Source: Hymenolepis diminuta
Taxonomy: Eukaryota; Platyhelminthes; Cestoda; Cyclophyllidea; Hymenolepididae
Direction: 5' to 3'
Length of the DNA: 64,000 nt
Assembly: GCA_900708905.1 (NCBI GenBank)
Contig: CAADRB010000009.1
Span: 3,052,680 to 3,116,679, forward strand
Every line of letters begins with the position of its first letter. Position 1 is the stretch's first letter. The translations under genes were made by a program, and so were the position numbers. The notes under the pieces were generated by a model. It saw nothing but the letters and a program-made list of their open reading frames with translations, had not been told where the DNA came from and did not search any database. Positions 1-11,716 of this stretch are shown one piece after another.

Positions 1-236
1 AATGCAAGGAGAGTTAGAAAAGAAAATCAGATATTTAAATAAATTCTTCCCGAATTAAGGTAAATCAGACAAGATGTCCTAATTATGAATTAAGTCAAGC
101 GAAACAAGTGGCAGCAAGCAAAATATATATTCAGACAGAACGATCAAGATAATAATAACTGTAAAATTGGCAAAGTACCGCTTTATTCAGTATAAAAATA
201 AGAGAAAAGGGTGATTATCAGAGATTATAATGCACA
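1..236. other. 3' flank of the coiled-coil gene
   Basis: Downstream of the minus-strand stop codon at 237-239. A possible polyadenylation signal (AATAAA on the minus strand) lies at 182-187, about 50 nt past the stop. Nothing else recognised. Confidence 0.5.
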
Positions 237-392
237 TCAGGTAGTCTTTTCGCGCAGGTTGTTTAGAAAATCCAAAAGAGGAATCGGGGAATCTAAAGCC
301 TGATTATTGCCGGAATAAGGAGGAATGGTTGGAGACAAATCTTCATTAGCAAGCAACTCCTTTACAAGAAGAGTGGTTTCTTGTTCGATTTC
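237..392 (-). CDS. Last exon of the coiled-coil gene
   Basis: Acceptor AG at 393-394 after a pyrimidine stretch (minus strand). Codes 51 residues from EIEQETTLLVKELLANED to NNLREKTT, then TGA at 237-239. Phase 0 joins the preceding exon. Confidence 0.7.
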   Translation of the reverse strand, partial: EIEQETTLLVKELLANEDLSPTIPPYSGNNQALDSPIPLLDFLNNLREKTT

Positions 393-3300
393 CTATAAGG
401 AAGAAAGAGCTTCAATTGAAAACAAGGTGATTATTCAAGATCACAAAGAGTTCACAGAGAATATATACTAGTCTCAATGGACTTACTTTTGAATTTTCGT
501 GATTTATTTTGAACTCAAATTATGGTGCTTATATTATGAGAGATTATCTGCCCAGTTTAAAACTAGCAACCGATCTCAAACACTTACAGAAATGACAGCT
601 TCAAGTTGGGCATGCGATAGTGATTTGTCTGCGTAAGCGTCGGCCATTCGTTTCTCCAATTCAGTCCGCTTCCTCGAAGCATATTCTATCACCACTAATA
701 TACGCTGATATTGTTCGAACACATTTTCAGTATCCCGTTCTTTCGAAGTAGAGCTATGGGAAAAAAATCCAATTTCAATGAAACATTAACAGTAATCGAA
801 AGCTAAATTAGTTGCCCAGAAACTTCAATATCCAGAGTCTAGTAAGGTTAACGATGCTGGATTACAAGCCAAATTAACTAGCACTGATTAAAGCAGTAGG
901 CGAAGTCTACCTAAATATATGAAATATCATGGATCTTCAGAGCAATAGAACACATCGAACAACTGTTTATAACACCATTGAACATAAAATTAAGTCCAAT
1001 TACTTCTTTAACAACCTTTTTGATAAAAATGATAGTACCTCAACAAATATTTAATTATCAAAAGAACACCAACTTTCAACGATAAAGATTTAAACATGGG
1101 GAATTTTTTTCTGTACCTAGACGCAGTTAACCACCTGATACAACCGCTCTCATTGCGGCATTAAAAGAGAGATATTTTCAGGCATCAAAACGAAAATTAA
1201 AATTTTGTGGTGGTTTTTTAACAATAAGATTTACATGATTAAATTTTAACCTGACTGGCGATAATTGCATAAAAAACAATATTATTAAATGCAATACCTC
1301 TGCTTGCTTGAATAAACCACTTGGTAGTTTTCTGTAAATTTAAGAATGTTCTCCCATTCTCTGGTAAACCCGTTTTAAATAACAAGTACTACACATATCT
1401 ATTCAAAATCAAAAGGCAGTCTTAGGATCTACCGGTAAAAGTCATTGAAAAACTAACAGTTCCTACTTAATAAATAATAAAAGAGCCATTAGCATTTCCT
1501 TGGCAACTCCAGAAGACAACCTTTCAATAAAATTAATGAAAAGCACAATGACAGTTGACATCTTGACACATTGCTATTTTCTTACTACCTGTTTGAACAC
1601 ATAAGTTAGAAGATGGGATGCAAAAGTCAAGTTAAATAGTTAAGGAAAATAAGTATTGATTAAACACTTAGTGAAAAAACAAATGCTCAAATGCAACCTT
1701 TCAAGAATCGAACTTTGATAAATGAGCCTTTACGCTACCAGAGAAAAAAATAAACAATATCAACTGATCGCTAGATGACTGAAAGATGCTTAAAAAGAAA
1801 TACAACGCGAGAAAGTTGTTGAATATCCTAATTTGAAAACACTACGTTTAATTAATTAAAACAACCTACTTAATATACTTATGTCTTTTGAGCATTTCGT
1901 AGAAGATAAAACAAGTAACTATTATTCACCATAAAATAAACTGATGAGCATATTTGTAGCAGAATTGGCTTGACTTATCGAATTAAATTTCAATTTAAAA
2001 TTCCAGAATATTAAAATATCCCAAAACGCATATCAGATAAACCATTTTTATAGTTACAACATAACAACCTCGGAGTGAAAAATCGTAAAGGAACTAACTT
2101 TATTTCTGTAAACACTTTCAAAACCGTATAGCACCTAAAAATGGTTTCGAGTTTTGCCTCAAGCCGAAAATGAAACGCTCCATAAAGGAAAAGTCGGTTC
2201 AAATACAAATAACAGTAATTCCATGATCACCTAACTGATTAAGCAATTTTAAAATTCTTTATACGCGATAACTATAGTATACAAGGCCTTAGTGCTTGAC
2301 AATATGAAAGGCTCATTTTGAGATACGGCGATATGGACATGATTGACTTCCCAACGAGCTATGATAGACGCAATACACTAAGATGTGATTTAATCTAGAG
2401 GCGTTCTCTATGGTCTATGGTACGTAGTAGCCAGCACGTTGAAATAACCAATCGTAATGAAAGTTTGAAAAGATTGAAAATAGTTATACCGTTACTTTTA
2501 AAATGAGAAGAACTTCAATCTCTGAGAAAATATGATTCGGAAGATTGACAATTAATAATTTTTATTCAAGAAAAAGTTATTTAACAATTCATTATTAATT
2601 ATTCATAAAATTCACATTTTTACTAAAATATACAAAAAATATGAGCCGTTGTTTTGCAGAATTTCGAGTATATAGCAGTAAGTTGATTTTGTAGGCTGTT
2701 TTGGGAAGCTACTTATTTAATAATAGTGGCGAGCACACATTTACCACATCTAGCACACATTTCTACAAGGCCGAAAGCAAAAAAATGTTCGATTTCTCAG
2801 TAAATAGTGATTTGCATAATTCTTCACAAAATGGTTAAGAGCTTATCCGCAGTAATAAAGGTTGTTTCTGCAAAAATTGAGAATAAAATATTTCCTGATG
2901 TTTACAACATATCAGCTGCCACCGTTTCTAATGTCTCTAATAAAAATTTGCCCTTATCTACTTCTCAACTACGACCACTTAAGATACTTTCTTCTGCAAC
3001 TTCAGTTGGGACGGTAAATGATGACATGAAGTTGTACTCATCAGTCAGAGATAGTGTAAAAGTAACGAATCTCGGCATTCTCTGGAATCTTCCGTGCCTA
3101 AGTTGTTCCAGTACGACCTGCCACTGAGCCTACCATACTCAAACAACAATCACTGCCGAAATCCTGGCTACTTGATTACCAGACAAATCAAATGCGATGA
3201 ATAAAGAGAAAGGTTGTTGCAATCTTACCTCCTCCAGAACTCATGAATCATCCTCCATGATCAAGAACCAAAAATGTTTTGGTCATCGTAACCATATTTA

Positions 3301-6300
3301 ACCTAAACCAAAGTCCAAGCGATAGGCACCGATGGATGATAAATGCAAGCAACACGGGAAAATTAGTCTTATTACTCATTTCAGAGGAACAGTACCTAAA
3401 GTGGTTGCACAAATGCAGGATAGATTGTACCTTCTTATCATCAGGATCTCATGTGCTCTCAAACTAGGGCTACGTGGTTCCACATTAACCCCAATTTTGC
3501 TGGACCTAACCAAGAAACCTCTTATCCATTAAGTCTGCCACGATCGTTATGATCATTAAAAACCTCCGCCAGGTATCCGCCAATCATGGCGTACCAAAAG
3601 TTATTTTGTTCAGAAATGTCACCAAATACTCACTTATTCGATTCGAGGACTTTTGTCGTGATCTAAATATCTCCCCTTCATATGCTCCGCCAAATCTCAA
3701 ATAGTCAGAATGAGCAACTTATCGACAATGTAAATAGGTAACTTCTCATGTCACAAAGGAGAAAGTGAGAAAAATTCTTAATCCCTTACGGTTTAGGTAC
3801 CAGACAATGCCTCGTGTTTGTGTGCAAATCTGGGTACGTGTAAACATCTGCGTCCTCGATACGTAGCTATATTCTACAAACTGAAGACGGATGCAAAGAG
3901 GTCTGCCTTGGCACATGCTACCTATCTTTATAGAATCTCCGGAGACCCGACGTAATCACCGACCGGATCTTTACTGTGAACGCATCAGAAGACTCTTGAA
4001 AAAAATTCAAGGTGGAAGCTACATCTGAATTTATGGATCAACAACTTTCGCGGGGGGATGTTGAAAAATAACAATTTATTGCTAATTATTCAAAAAATTT
4101 ACATTTTTGTTAAGAGGTGCTAAATTACAAGGTCGTTGAGATGCATAATTTTGAGTAAATCGTTTAATCTCGCGTTATTAGTGAGTTTCGGCTTTTGTAG
4201 ATCATTTTGGAAGACCAATTAGTTTATAACAGATAACACAGCAGAACAAAAAACATTTGTCTGGTGGAAATAGAAAGGCATGGAAATGGAAAGGTCTTTA
4301 AAAGACCCTAAAAACTGTTTTCAAGAATTCAAATAAAAATTAAAGAACGTCAAAACATGCCAATTTGGATATTAAAAGATATAGTATTACTTCAAAAAGT
4401 TCAAATAGCACCACTGCATTAAAATTTTTTCCTAATTTATATTATGAAAATTCTGCTATAATTAAATACATTAAATTAAACTATTTTTCTTCTGTCTGAT
4501 AACAATTTTAATTAAACTAATGAAAGGAGAGAATCAGTGTTCAGTATATTCATTGACAAACTCCATCACTTTACTACGGTAAGTTTAGATAGCTAATAAA
4601 TAGTACCACCTTTATTTTAACATGACAGAAAAGGCGAGTTAATGCATAAAGGTCATGAGAATCAGAAATGAAAATATTTATACAAAAAAATATGCAACTA
4701 TTCACAACATTTTCTTTCTAAATGAATGAATCCTAGGATAAAAGCCAGTGATATTGCTCTTTTCCTACCTGAAATGAACAATAGCATAAATCTGGAGCTT
4801 GCAATCCATACGAATATACAAGATTTACAGGTGCATTCAAACATTTGTTTTAAGAAATATAATCGGACTCACCGGAGGTTGGAAGGTCTGGTTTGAACAT
4901 GACACTTTGGGGTAATCGTCTATAAATATCATAAGAAAATTAAATCTTGAGTAATATGCAATGGCTAGTGTTAAATAACTTGAGGGATTCTTATATTCAA
5001 TTAATGATTTACGCCACATATTATTATTAGAGAATTCCTTTAATAATAGAGAGGCCATTGAAGGCTCTAGTCAAAGAGTATGATAAAAAGAATTCCTTAT
5101 TAAAGCTTATCCTATTCAATCGTTAGAATTTGGTAAACTTCAGAAAAAGAAATGTTCAGTCTTGAATGAATTGAAGTACCACGTTTTGTTTGTCAGAAAA
5201 AAACGTAGCACTCACCTGTCGAGAAATAACGGGACTTGGTTTTGCCCGTGACGCGTCAGACCTCCATGTGGAAAAACTGAAATGCATAAATAAATAATAA
5301 ATAAACAACTTCTTTCACCCTTTCTATAGAGAAAGTATTAAACTCATTGGCATTCTGAGAGTTATTCAGGGAATCTTCTTATATTGCAGTAAAATTATAT
5401 ATCAGATTGATCGGTGATAGAAAAGATCAAAAGAATAAAACCGAGCTTACTAAGTAAATAAACACTGCCCATTTCCCAGGGATTGTGAATTGCAGTTGCT
5501 GACTTAGGAAATCTCATTTAAGTATGCCTTTGGAACAGAATCAAACGGCACAATTACTTCGCATACACCGACTTAAGTCAATAGGAAATATTTTCAAAGC
5601 GCGGAAGAACATTGTAATATCGTCGCAAAAATATCATTAAAGATTACAATGACAATTAACTAAGTATAATAAAAATAAATATCCTTAATTTATACGTGTA
5701 TGAGTGCAATCACCAAATTATAACAGTAAATAATAATGTTTGTTAAGCTGCTGCCACAGCCGAAGTGTCCAGACTTCATCTTGACATAATAAATCCACAT
5801 TCAAGCACTCACACGTCTATTTAAAGAGAAAAGAGACATTTTAAAGTAGGTTCTAAATGACAGTAAATATTAATAAGGAATATTATGAAGCCTCCATAAG
5901 GCGAGGCTCTAAGTCTGCTACCCTTTTATTGGCCGGATTTAGTGTGAAAGAACATTCAGTTCACCGGGTGTGTACAACGAACCCAGGACATTTGAATACG
6001 ATAATCACTGAGACACCAACACACACTCATACTTGTGTTTACTTACGAATAGGTCAACGTAAATGATTGTTCAGATCAATCAAAATGTCTTCCATGCACT
6101 GCAAATTTGAAATGAAATACTTTTTAACAATATAGCCTGCAAAATCTTAAAAATATCGAAATAAAAGGCGATAGAAAATATGAAATTGATCAAGAGATAG
6201 CTAATAGCCATGTGCAAAATATCCCATTGGGCGAGTTTAGAAAATCGATCATGGAACCAATCGTATAAAGAGCAGCACCATCAACTAAGTCAAATAAAAT

Positions 6301-9086
6301 TGCATTTTAATAAACAGTCACACAACAATACCAAAGCTATAAAAGAAGGGAACAAATCAGTCTGATTAGAAAATCATTACAGTTAGCGGGAATATCGAAG
6401 CGCTACATTTTCGTCACAAGAGCAGAATAATCGCTACTTAAAAATATAAGTAGACAGGATATAGAACTTAGGTGATACAAAATAATTAAACATACAATCC
6501 TGCAGATAAAATAAATACGGACCTAGTTTTCCTTGAGTCCTCCTTCACCTTCAGCACACTTGCACGAAGCTGGTCGAATGAATCACTGTTGGCGGCTATT
6601 CGAAGTCGACCGCTGATTAGACCCAATTGCCGGCAATTTCTTTAACATGTAAAGAGAAGGATAGTAAAAATAAAAAAATTTAACATTCTAAATATATGTG
6701 ATTTGTAAGGCATGAAAATTACACTCGTATTACGCTTATAACCAAACAGATTTAGCAAAAACCGAATATAAACATCACTGAGTATATCAAAACATCGAAC
6801 TTCGAAATAACCGACCAAATATGAAAAAAAAGAAAATGAATAAATATTCGGTTACCCATGTCTATCAAGGATACTGACAAGAGGGGAATCCGTGGAAGAT
6901 CGATCTAAGACAGAGTCAAATTGCTTCTCTGATGAAGAATTTTGGATAATGAATGTCTAAAAAGTCAAAATATTAGAGGTCAAAAAATATGTTTTACAAT
7001 TAAAAGCGGCGAAATCCACTCAACCTACATATTTCCCATATTCAGCTACAAAACGTACAGTCACGTTCTAAAAAAGCTAGTTATTACAGATATGCATTAC
7101 TTTTTCTAACAAGGCACGATTAAAAGATTCAGTAGTACGAATATGCCAGTATTCTAAATCTGTGTTCATTTGAGTACCAGTAAATTTCGAAAAACGTGAC
7201 TGAAAACTCCCCGTGTGATTGATGAGATTAAACAGTGCCAAGCTAGCCTACTGCAACTTTCACAATTCGCATATTCCTTGATATTTTCTTTAATGTTATT
7301 TTGCATACTTCTATTAGTGTCGAGTGGCATTGAAAGAAGTTGATATGAAAATAAGTTCAAATTATTTACTGTCGAATGAATATTACCATAAAATTATAAA
7401 CAGAACACTACTCAAATTAATAAGAATACATTCATTTATTGGGATATTTAAATATTGAGGATAAGGAAATTTACGTTATGGCATAAGAAATTCTATTTAC
7501 CTACGAAGATCTAACCCTATTGAATTTTCATTCTCTATGACTGTATAATTTGTAATAAGAAGTTATATTATTCACATGCTTATAATGTTGATTTGAAACT
7601 ATTATACGTTAATGATAAAAGTACTTTTTAATCCAAAATGCAAATAGTGGTTGGCAAGAAGTGAACAACTAAGCATCAATCATTTTGCTATTTTCTTTGA
7701 ATTTTAAGATAACATAAATCAAATTATATTTTAGTGAAATTTTGAATAGTATTGTTAGGAAAATATATTATTATTATTTTTTATACAATCTTTATAGTCT
7801 AACTGTGTTATTCTTTATATTTAAGCGAAATACAGAAATTAATTCAATTCGAGCAGGCGTTGTAAAAGATTGATTAACTCTGACTTTGAAATACTATTTG
7901 GAATCTTTTACACTGCTAACGATCTGATTATAGTTTTGTCCTAGTATATTATTATTTTTAAATGATCTCTGACAGCAACCAATTTTAGTTTTAATTTCAT
8001 GATAATTTTATGATATCTGTTACAAATTCTGCTGACAAAAGCCAAAATTTCATGAGTAATGAAGCACATTTATTATGTTTTTCATTTTGTAGTGTAATTC
8101 AATATCGAATATATTCAAGACGGTGGGCGCTATTTGTGAAGGAGGTTATACCGAAGCATACAAAATCATATTTCAACGTATGCATTTTTTTAGCGATTTA
8201 CGATACCCGAGGGTTATTGCTTTCTTTATACACACCTCCCACTTGCTGGTAGGCATTTTTATTTTTTTGAATCGAAAGGAGCGAAGATTTTTCTATTTGA
8301 AATGATAAGAACGTATAATATCAACAAATAAGCGTGTTGTGGTAACGTACTCCATTTTACACCTACTGTATAAGAATATGTTTAGTAGATAACGAACAAG
8401 TTAAGTCACCTCTATGTAAAAAAAACCAGACGTTTAATCGGTATTACCAAATGTTCTAAAAATGAAGGTTGTGTGATGTGAGACAACTAAGCAAATATGA
8501 GAGATCAAGCAAGGCCATAGTATTTTCGTTCCTCCAGAGCCAGAAGTGAATTTCTGCAGTCTTCAAAAATGTCCTCTCCTAACAATCGCAGAGCAAAAAA
8601 ATACCTTGGATCAAATATCCGTATAAAAGACTACATCTTTCAACAAAATCCAGGAAAGTGGGAATAGTGCTATTATGATGAAGGAGAGTAGGGCAATTGT
8701 GTTAGGTGTGATACATTTTTAAATTCAAAGGCGATGACTTCGACCTGACAATAATCTATCTTGCACTCAATTTTGCTACCTTATTTCGAATGGAATCCCA
8801 TTCTCGAATAAATCGAAGAAAAGAAATAAGCCTTCCAAGTGAAAATATAAAATGCAAATTCATTTCAATTAATAGTAGCCCTGCAATGGGTTTTATTTCC
8901 CCTTCTGCTGTTCGATCTGCACATTGAAGAATCTTTTGCATTTATTTATCAATTAACTGCTATGTATTGACAAAAATAAATCCTTTAAATGAAGATGAGC
9001 ACCAAAATTGGTTAAAAGATCAACCACAAATGATACTTACCACGTTTTGCGGCAAGATTTATGGCAAATTTAGAGTTCAAAAACAT
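237..9086 (-). CDS. Uncharacterised coiled-coil protein, 8 exons
   Basis: I do not recognise this protein. Minus-strand exons, in order of translation: 9041-9086, 6856-6928, 6523-6639, 5216-5276, 4873-4919, 1298-1360, 588-753, 237-392. Every junction has GT and AG and every phase fits, giving 729 nt and 242 residues. The first half is Ser/Thr-rich and probably disordered. The second half (about residues 118-205) is charged and helical, with a stretch beginning FEQYQRILVVIEYASRKRTE that looks like coiled coil. The tail ends PLLDFLNNLREKTT. There is no signal peptide or membrane segment. The ATG at 9084-9086 is the least certain part; an upstream exon is possible. The second exon could also start at 6926. 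The intron 1361-4872 hosts a retroelement relic. The gene runs divergently from ORC5. Confidence 0.7.
588..753 (-). CDS. Main coiled-coil exon
   Basis: Acceptor AG at 754-755, donor GTAAGT from 587 down. Codes 55 residues rich in E, K, R and A with leucines at heptad-like spacing. This is the most confidently coding exon of the gene. Confidence 0.75.
1298..1360 (-). CDS. Exon of the coiled-coil gene
   Basis: 63 nt, acceptor TTTACCAG, donor GTATTG. Codes EWENILKFTENYQVVYSSKQ with phases that fit both neighbours (CG|A Arg before, AG|C Ser after). Confidence 0.6.
2577..4226 (+). mobile_element. LTR-retroelement relic with degenerate direct LTRs
   Basis: Two diverged direct repeats, about 2577-2729 and about 4059-4226, share an ordered series of matches (the AACAATT-TTATT-TAATTATTCA start, CGTTG, TTTGTAG followed by TTTTGG-AG). 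They look like LTRs. Between them on the plus strand lies only the remains of a Ty3/gypsy-like pol. The last internal bases, GGGGGGATG just before the right repeat, resemble a purine-rich pre-LTR tract. Only about 1.3 kb of interior remains, so gag, protease and most of RT are gone. It sits inside intron 1361-4872 of the coiled-coil gene, on the opposite strand. Confidence 0.6.
3440..3780 (+). pseudogene. Integrase core remnant of the relic element
   Basis: Plus-strand reading shows WFHINPNFAGP (integrase family pattern W..(I/V)H(I/V)D.AGP), then about 35 codons on NHGVPKVI followed by FEDFCRDLNISPSYAPP, as in the Ty3/gypsy integrase core. The first catalytic Asp reads as Asn-Pro, and the second motif (usually D-N-G-T) reads RNVT. 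Stops and frame changes follow. The sequence is inactive and old. Confidence 0.6.
6523..6639 (-). CDS. Exon of the coiled-coil gene
   Basis: 117 nt; acceptor AG at 6640-6641, donor GTCCGT (a weak consensus). Codes residues including LISGRLRIAANSDSFDQLRA, polar and helix-prone. Phase 2 at both joins. Confidence 0.55.
6929..9040. other. First intron of the coiled-coil gene
   Basis: About 2.1 kb of AT-rich sequence. It contains several open frames of 60-80 codons (7166-7360 minus, 8010-8252 plus, 8756-8941 minus) that match no family I know and lack good splice contexts. I see nothing firm in it. Confidence 0.4.
9041..9086 (-). CDS. Putative first coding exon of the coiled-coil gene
   Basis: ATG at 9084-9086, then 15 codons beginning MFLNSKFAINLAAKR and a GTAAGT donor from 9040 down. 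Its phase (1 nt left over) fits the exon at 6856-6928 if that exon uses the acceptor before 6928. The Kozak context is poor, so an earlier start is possible. Confidence 0.5.
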
Positions 9087-9287
9087 ACGAATTTTAATAC
9101 TTATGTATACTGAATCCTACACGCCATCCATTGTAACTACCTTAAATCATTAAATATAAACAAGGGACTATAAATATACTGCAACCCAGTAAACAGAAAT
9201 TTTAACAGTAAAATCAATTAAAGGGTATATGTTACAGCTCACTAGAGCTGACTTGCCTAACACTAATTTATCCCTATACCTCAGTCA

Positions 9288-9630
9288 AATTAACCAATCA
9301 TATCTTCCTTTCTTTTTCATACTACCAATCACAAGCTACTCCACGAAAAGAACCAATGAGGGCTACCGAGGATGAGCCAACCAGCGAGGCGCCTACCTGC
9401 AAAGAAGCCTAGATGCTCATACGGGCTATAACATGGCGTGTCAGTGTGGTGACGTGCTCCTTCATCACGCGGCCTCCATCTTCATCACCTGTGTACGTGT
9501 GCGTTCCAAGCCTCTATCGTTGAACCAAAGCTCTCTGTTCAATTTCCCTCTCCCTGTGCTCTCTATATTGTAATAGACGAAGCCCCCATCTGACCTTAAT
9601 CCTTTTATCTAAGTTCGGCTAGTCTTATAC
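9288..9630 (+). repeat. LTR copy in inverted orientation (left)
   Basis: Nearly identical, as reverse complement, to the LTR at 14405-14750: both share the blocks CCAATCATATCTT, CTCCACGAAAAGAACCAATGAGGG and CTCTATATTGTAATAGACGAAG. In LTR sense it reads on the plus strand, opposite to the pol genes. It ends CTTATAC and is followed at 9631-9648 by a primer-binding-site-like sequence. A TATA-like CTCTATATTG lies near 9570. True LTRs of one element are direct repeats, so this is a fragment of a second copy or a rearrangement. Confidence 0.8.
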
Positions 9631-9648
9631 TAGTGGCAGCGGTGGGAT
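9631..9648 (+). promoter_or_regulatory. Primer-binding site matching a tRNA-Leu 3' end
   Basis: TAGTGGCAGCGGTGGGAT follows the LTR directly. The 3' end of some animal tRNA-Leu genes plus CCA, recalled from memory, is TCCCACCGCTGCCACCA, whose complement is TGGTGGCAGCGGTGGGA. Only the second base differs here. The copy at 14394-14404 reads TGGTGGCAGCG and then diverges. Confidence 0.6.
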
Positions 9649-9734
9649 GGGAATATCTTTTATTCATAAAAAGGAATAGGTATTAATCAAAACAAAATGA
9701 GTTCATTATCGTTAAGGGATTACTGGCTGGTTAG

Positions 9735-10383
9735 GGATGGGTTCGAATTCTAGATTAGCCCAACCCTCAAAGTCCGGGATGACTCTGACTGAGCTAGCCT
9801 TGTTCAGCCCTTGCACGTACGCAGTCAGCAAGGCCTGCGAGGCTGCAGTTGGTGCCACTGCTTGGTAGTTGGCTGGCAGCAGCTTAGCCAGGAATTTTCG
9901 AGAGCCATCTGACCTTGACGGGTCGAGAAACCTCTCGGCGTTTTCGACCCTCCGGTCTCGAACTCGGGGCGAAGCCGAGTAGACCTTTGCAATCTGCAGT
10001 GCTCTGACTGTTTGGAAGGACCAGCACTCGTCCCATAGTGAGAGGTACTAGATAATGTACTAGAGCATCTGCCGAGGCATGTTTTCGGCATTTGGAGGCG
10101 GCGCTTTTGACACAAAGTCATAGGCCTGCATTAAGCGAGCACAGAATGCACCAAAGACATCACCAATTTGGGCGAGTGTGGCATTGTGCCATTTGAGCAC
10201 CGACACCAACTGATTTACCCTTACAAAGGCACTGTCGCTTTTAGCGTTCTTAGTGACGACTTTTGGGCCTCTCATGAGGAGCCGGAGAATGGCAGTCCTC
10301 TACTGGTCACTATCTAAACACTTCATGGCAGTGTAGACTTTCCTCATGTTGAAGCCGGTTGGCTCTTCCTCGATAGCCTTCAT
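9735..10383 (-). pseudogene. Coding-like block of unknown nature starting in an LTR leader
   Basis: On the minus strand an ATG at 10381-10383 lies inside LTR-derived sequence and opens MKAIEEEPTGFNMRKVYTAM. A TAG at 10300-10302 interrupts, then the same frame runs open to about 10060 (containing KWHNATLAQIGDVFGAF). Frame changes follow, but coding-like sequence continues to about 9735 (KFLAKLLPANYQAVAPTAA, then QALLTAYVQGLNKASSVRV). GC content is higher than in the neighbours. I do not recognise the protein. A gag-type protein of another retroelement, or a captured gene, is possible. Confidence 0.5.
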
Positions 10384-10447
10384 TGGTTCTCTCCGTGGAG
10401 TAACTTGTGAGTGGTAGTATGCAGAAAGGAAAGATATGATTAGTTTG
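10357..10447 (-). repeat. Truncated 3' LTR of the gypsy element
   Basis: Direct repeat (same orientation) of the outer end of the LTR at 14405-14750: TCATTGGTTCT-T-CGTGGAGTA-CTTGTGA-TGGTAGTATGCA-AAAG and AAAGATATGATT are shared. The match stops after GAGCCAACC (minus strand), where unrelated coding-like sequence begins. It follows the integrase C-terminal region as expected for a 3' LTR, but it is only about 90 bp long. Confidence 0.7.
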
Positions 10448-10479
10448 TTAATTAATGGCAGCAAAACCGAAATCAAGAT

Positions 10480-11600
10480 CCTTACGCTGTCCTCCTTTTA
10501 GGTGCCGCGCTATTCTTAGAGTTAGTGGTAATTTCTATTTCCTTATCTACTGGGAGCGAGATGACTTAGTCCAGCACCTTGTTGCATACGGATTGACTTG
10601 CAATACATGGTTTCAGTCTACTGAAGTGAGCTATGAACCCTTCATCTCTCTTTTCACCGATTCGCTAATCCTACACGTGGCCTCATTTAAAATCATACTA
10701 ATTACGTATGGACCGTCCCGATGGACGGTAAAACTTGTTGATCGCACTAAGGAGTGGCATGGTCTTGTACATCACCAGGTCTCCCACCTGATAGGGAAGG
10801 CCGTGGGCCGTCTTATCATTATTATTCTTTCTAGCGTTTATGGGTTAGGAAGAGGCGACTTCGCGCGACCTCACGTGCATTGTATAAGGCCTACCTAGTC
10901 TGAGTTACAAAGCAGGGACGATCGTGAACGTGGAGCGAGTGAGGTGTCCCGTTAATAATGTCCGCCGCTAGTCCCAATTCCAGCCCATACGTTAAGAAAG
11001 CGGAGATTTGACCCGTTGATGTGTGGACCGCTGTCCAGTATGCTAACAGACACGTTGGTAATGTTACGTCCCATTGATCCTGCTCAAACCTTTCTAGTTG
11101 TAACCGTAGCAAAGACTCAAGTGTTCTATTAGTTCTTTCTACTTGATCATTACCCTCCGGGTGATATGAGATCGTTCTGAACCGGTCTATTTTTAGTAAA
11201 TGACAGCTCTCTTAACAGATAACTTTCAAATTGAGTACCTCTATCAGTGTGAATATGATATGGTACCCCGTAGTCGGCTATTCGCCCGACAAAGAATTCC
11301 TGAGCTACCGATTTGGCATCCGCTTGGACTATCGCAGGCGCAGTCGCCCATTTGGTGAAGTAGTCGACCATAACCAAAATGTATCTGTTACCTCCTGCAG
11401 TTTGAGGAAGTAGACCTATCAGATCTATGTCAATGATTTCGTTGGAGAACCTCCCATGCATTGGTTGTAAAGGTGGTTCGGTGACTTAGCCCGCTCACAC
11501 AGTCCACATTCGGCACAAATTGCGTCTACGTCTTCTCTCATATTAGGCCACCGAGATTGGCGAGTTGCCTGTTCTATTCTGGGTGCTCCCAAGCGCCCTA
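10480..11600 (-). pseudogene. Integrase (broken)
   Basis: Reading from 11600 down: a zinc-binding end with CAECGLCERAK, then the catalytic core with IDIDLIG (first Asp) and HTDRGTQF (second Asp). After a frame change the Glu motif QVERTNRTL follows. The C-terminal part has YQVGDLVMYKT and IAHFSRLKPCI, the GPY/F-type module of Ty3/gypsy integrases, split by another frame change near 10720. It would insert element DNA into the genome if intact. At least two frameshifts and several stops make it a pseudogene. Open frames on the plus strand here (10455-10898, 11231-11413) are shadows. Confidence 0.8.
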
Positions 11601-11716
11601 GGCTTCGGTGTAATTATTCTACTATCTGGACTACTATTGTCCTCGGCAGTACTAATCTGTCTGAGAGATTTCGTTTAAACCTAAATTATAACACTGTCTT
11701 TTACTAACAGATTGGA

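Noticed and set aside
7166..7360. Open frames near a CAG acceptor-like site on the minus strand
   Set aside because: A stop directly follows the acceptor in the useful frame, and the phases do not fit neighbouring exons.
8756..8941. 61-codon minus-strand open frame in intron 1 of the coiled-coil gene
   Set aside because: No acceptor/donor pair keeps the gene's frame, and no family match.
9825..10121. 98-codon minus-strand open frame starting MTLCQKRR
   Set aside because: Low-quality composition. Another minus frame over the same bases reads more like protein (KFLAKLLPANYQ), so this one is probably a shadow inside the unknown block.
10455..10898. 147-codon plus-strand open frame
   Set aside because: It is antisense to the integrase C-terminal region, where minus-strand motifs (YQVGDLVMYKT, IAHFSRLKPCI) are clear.
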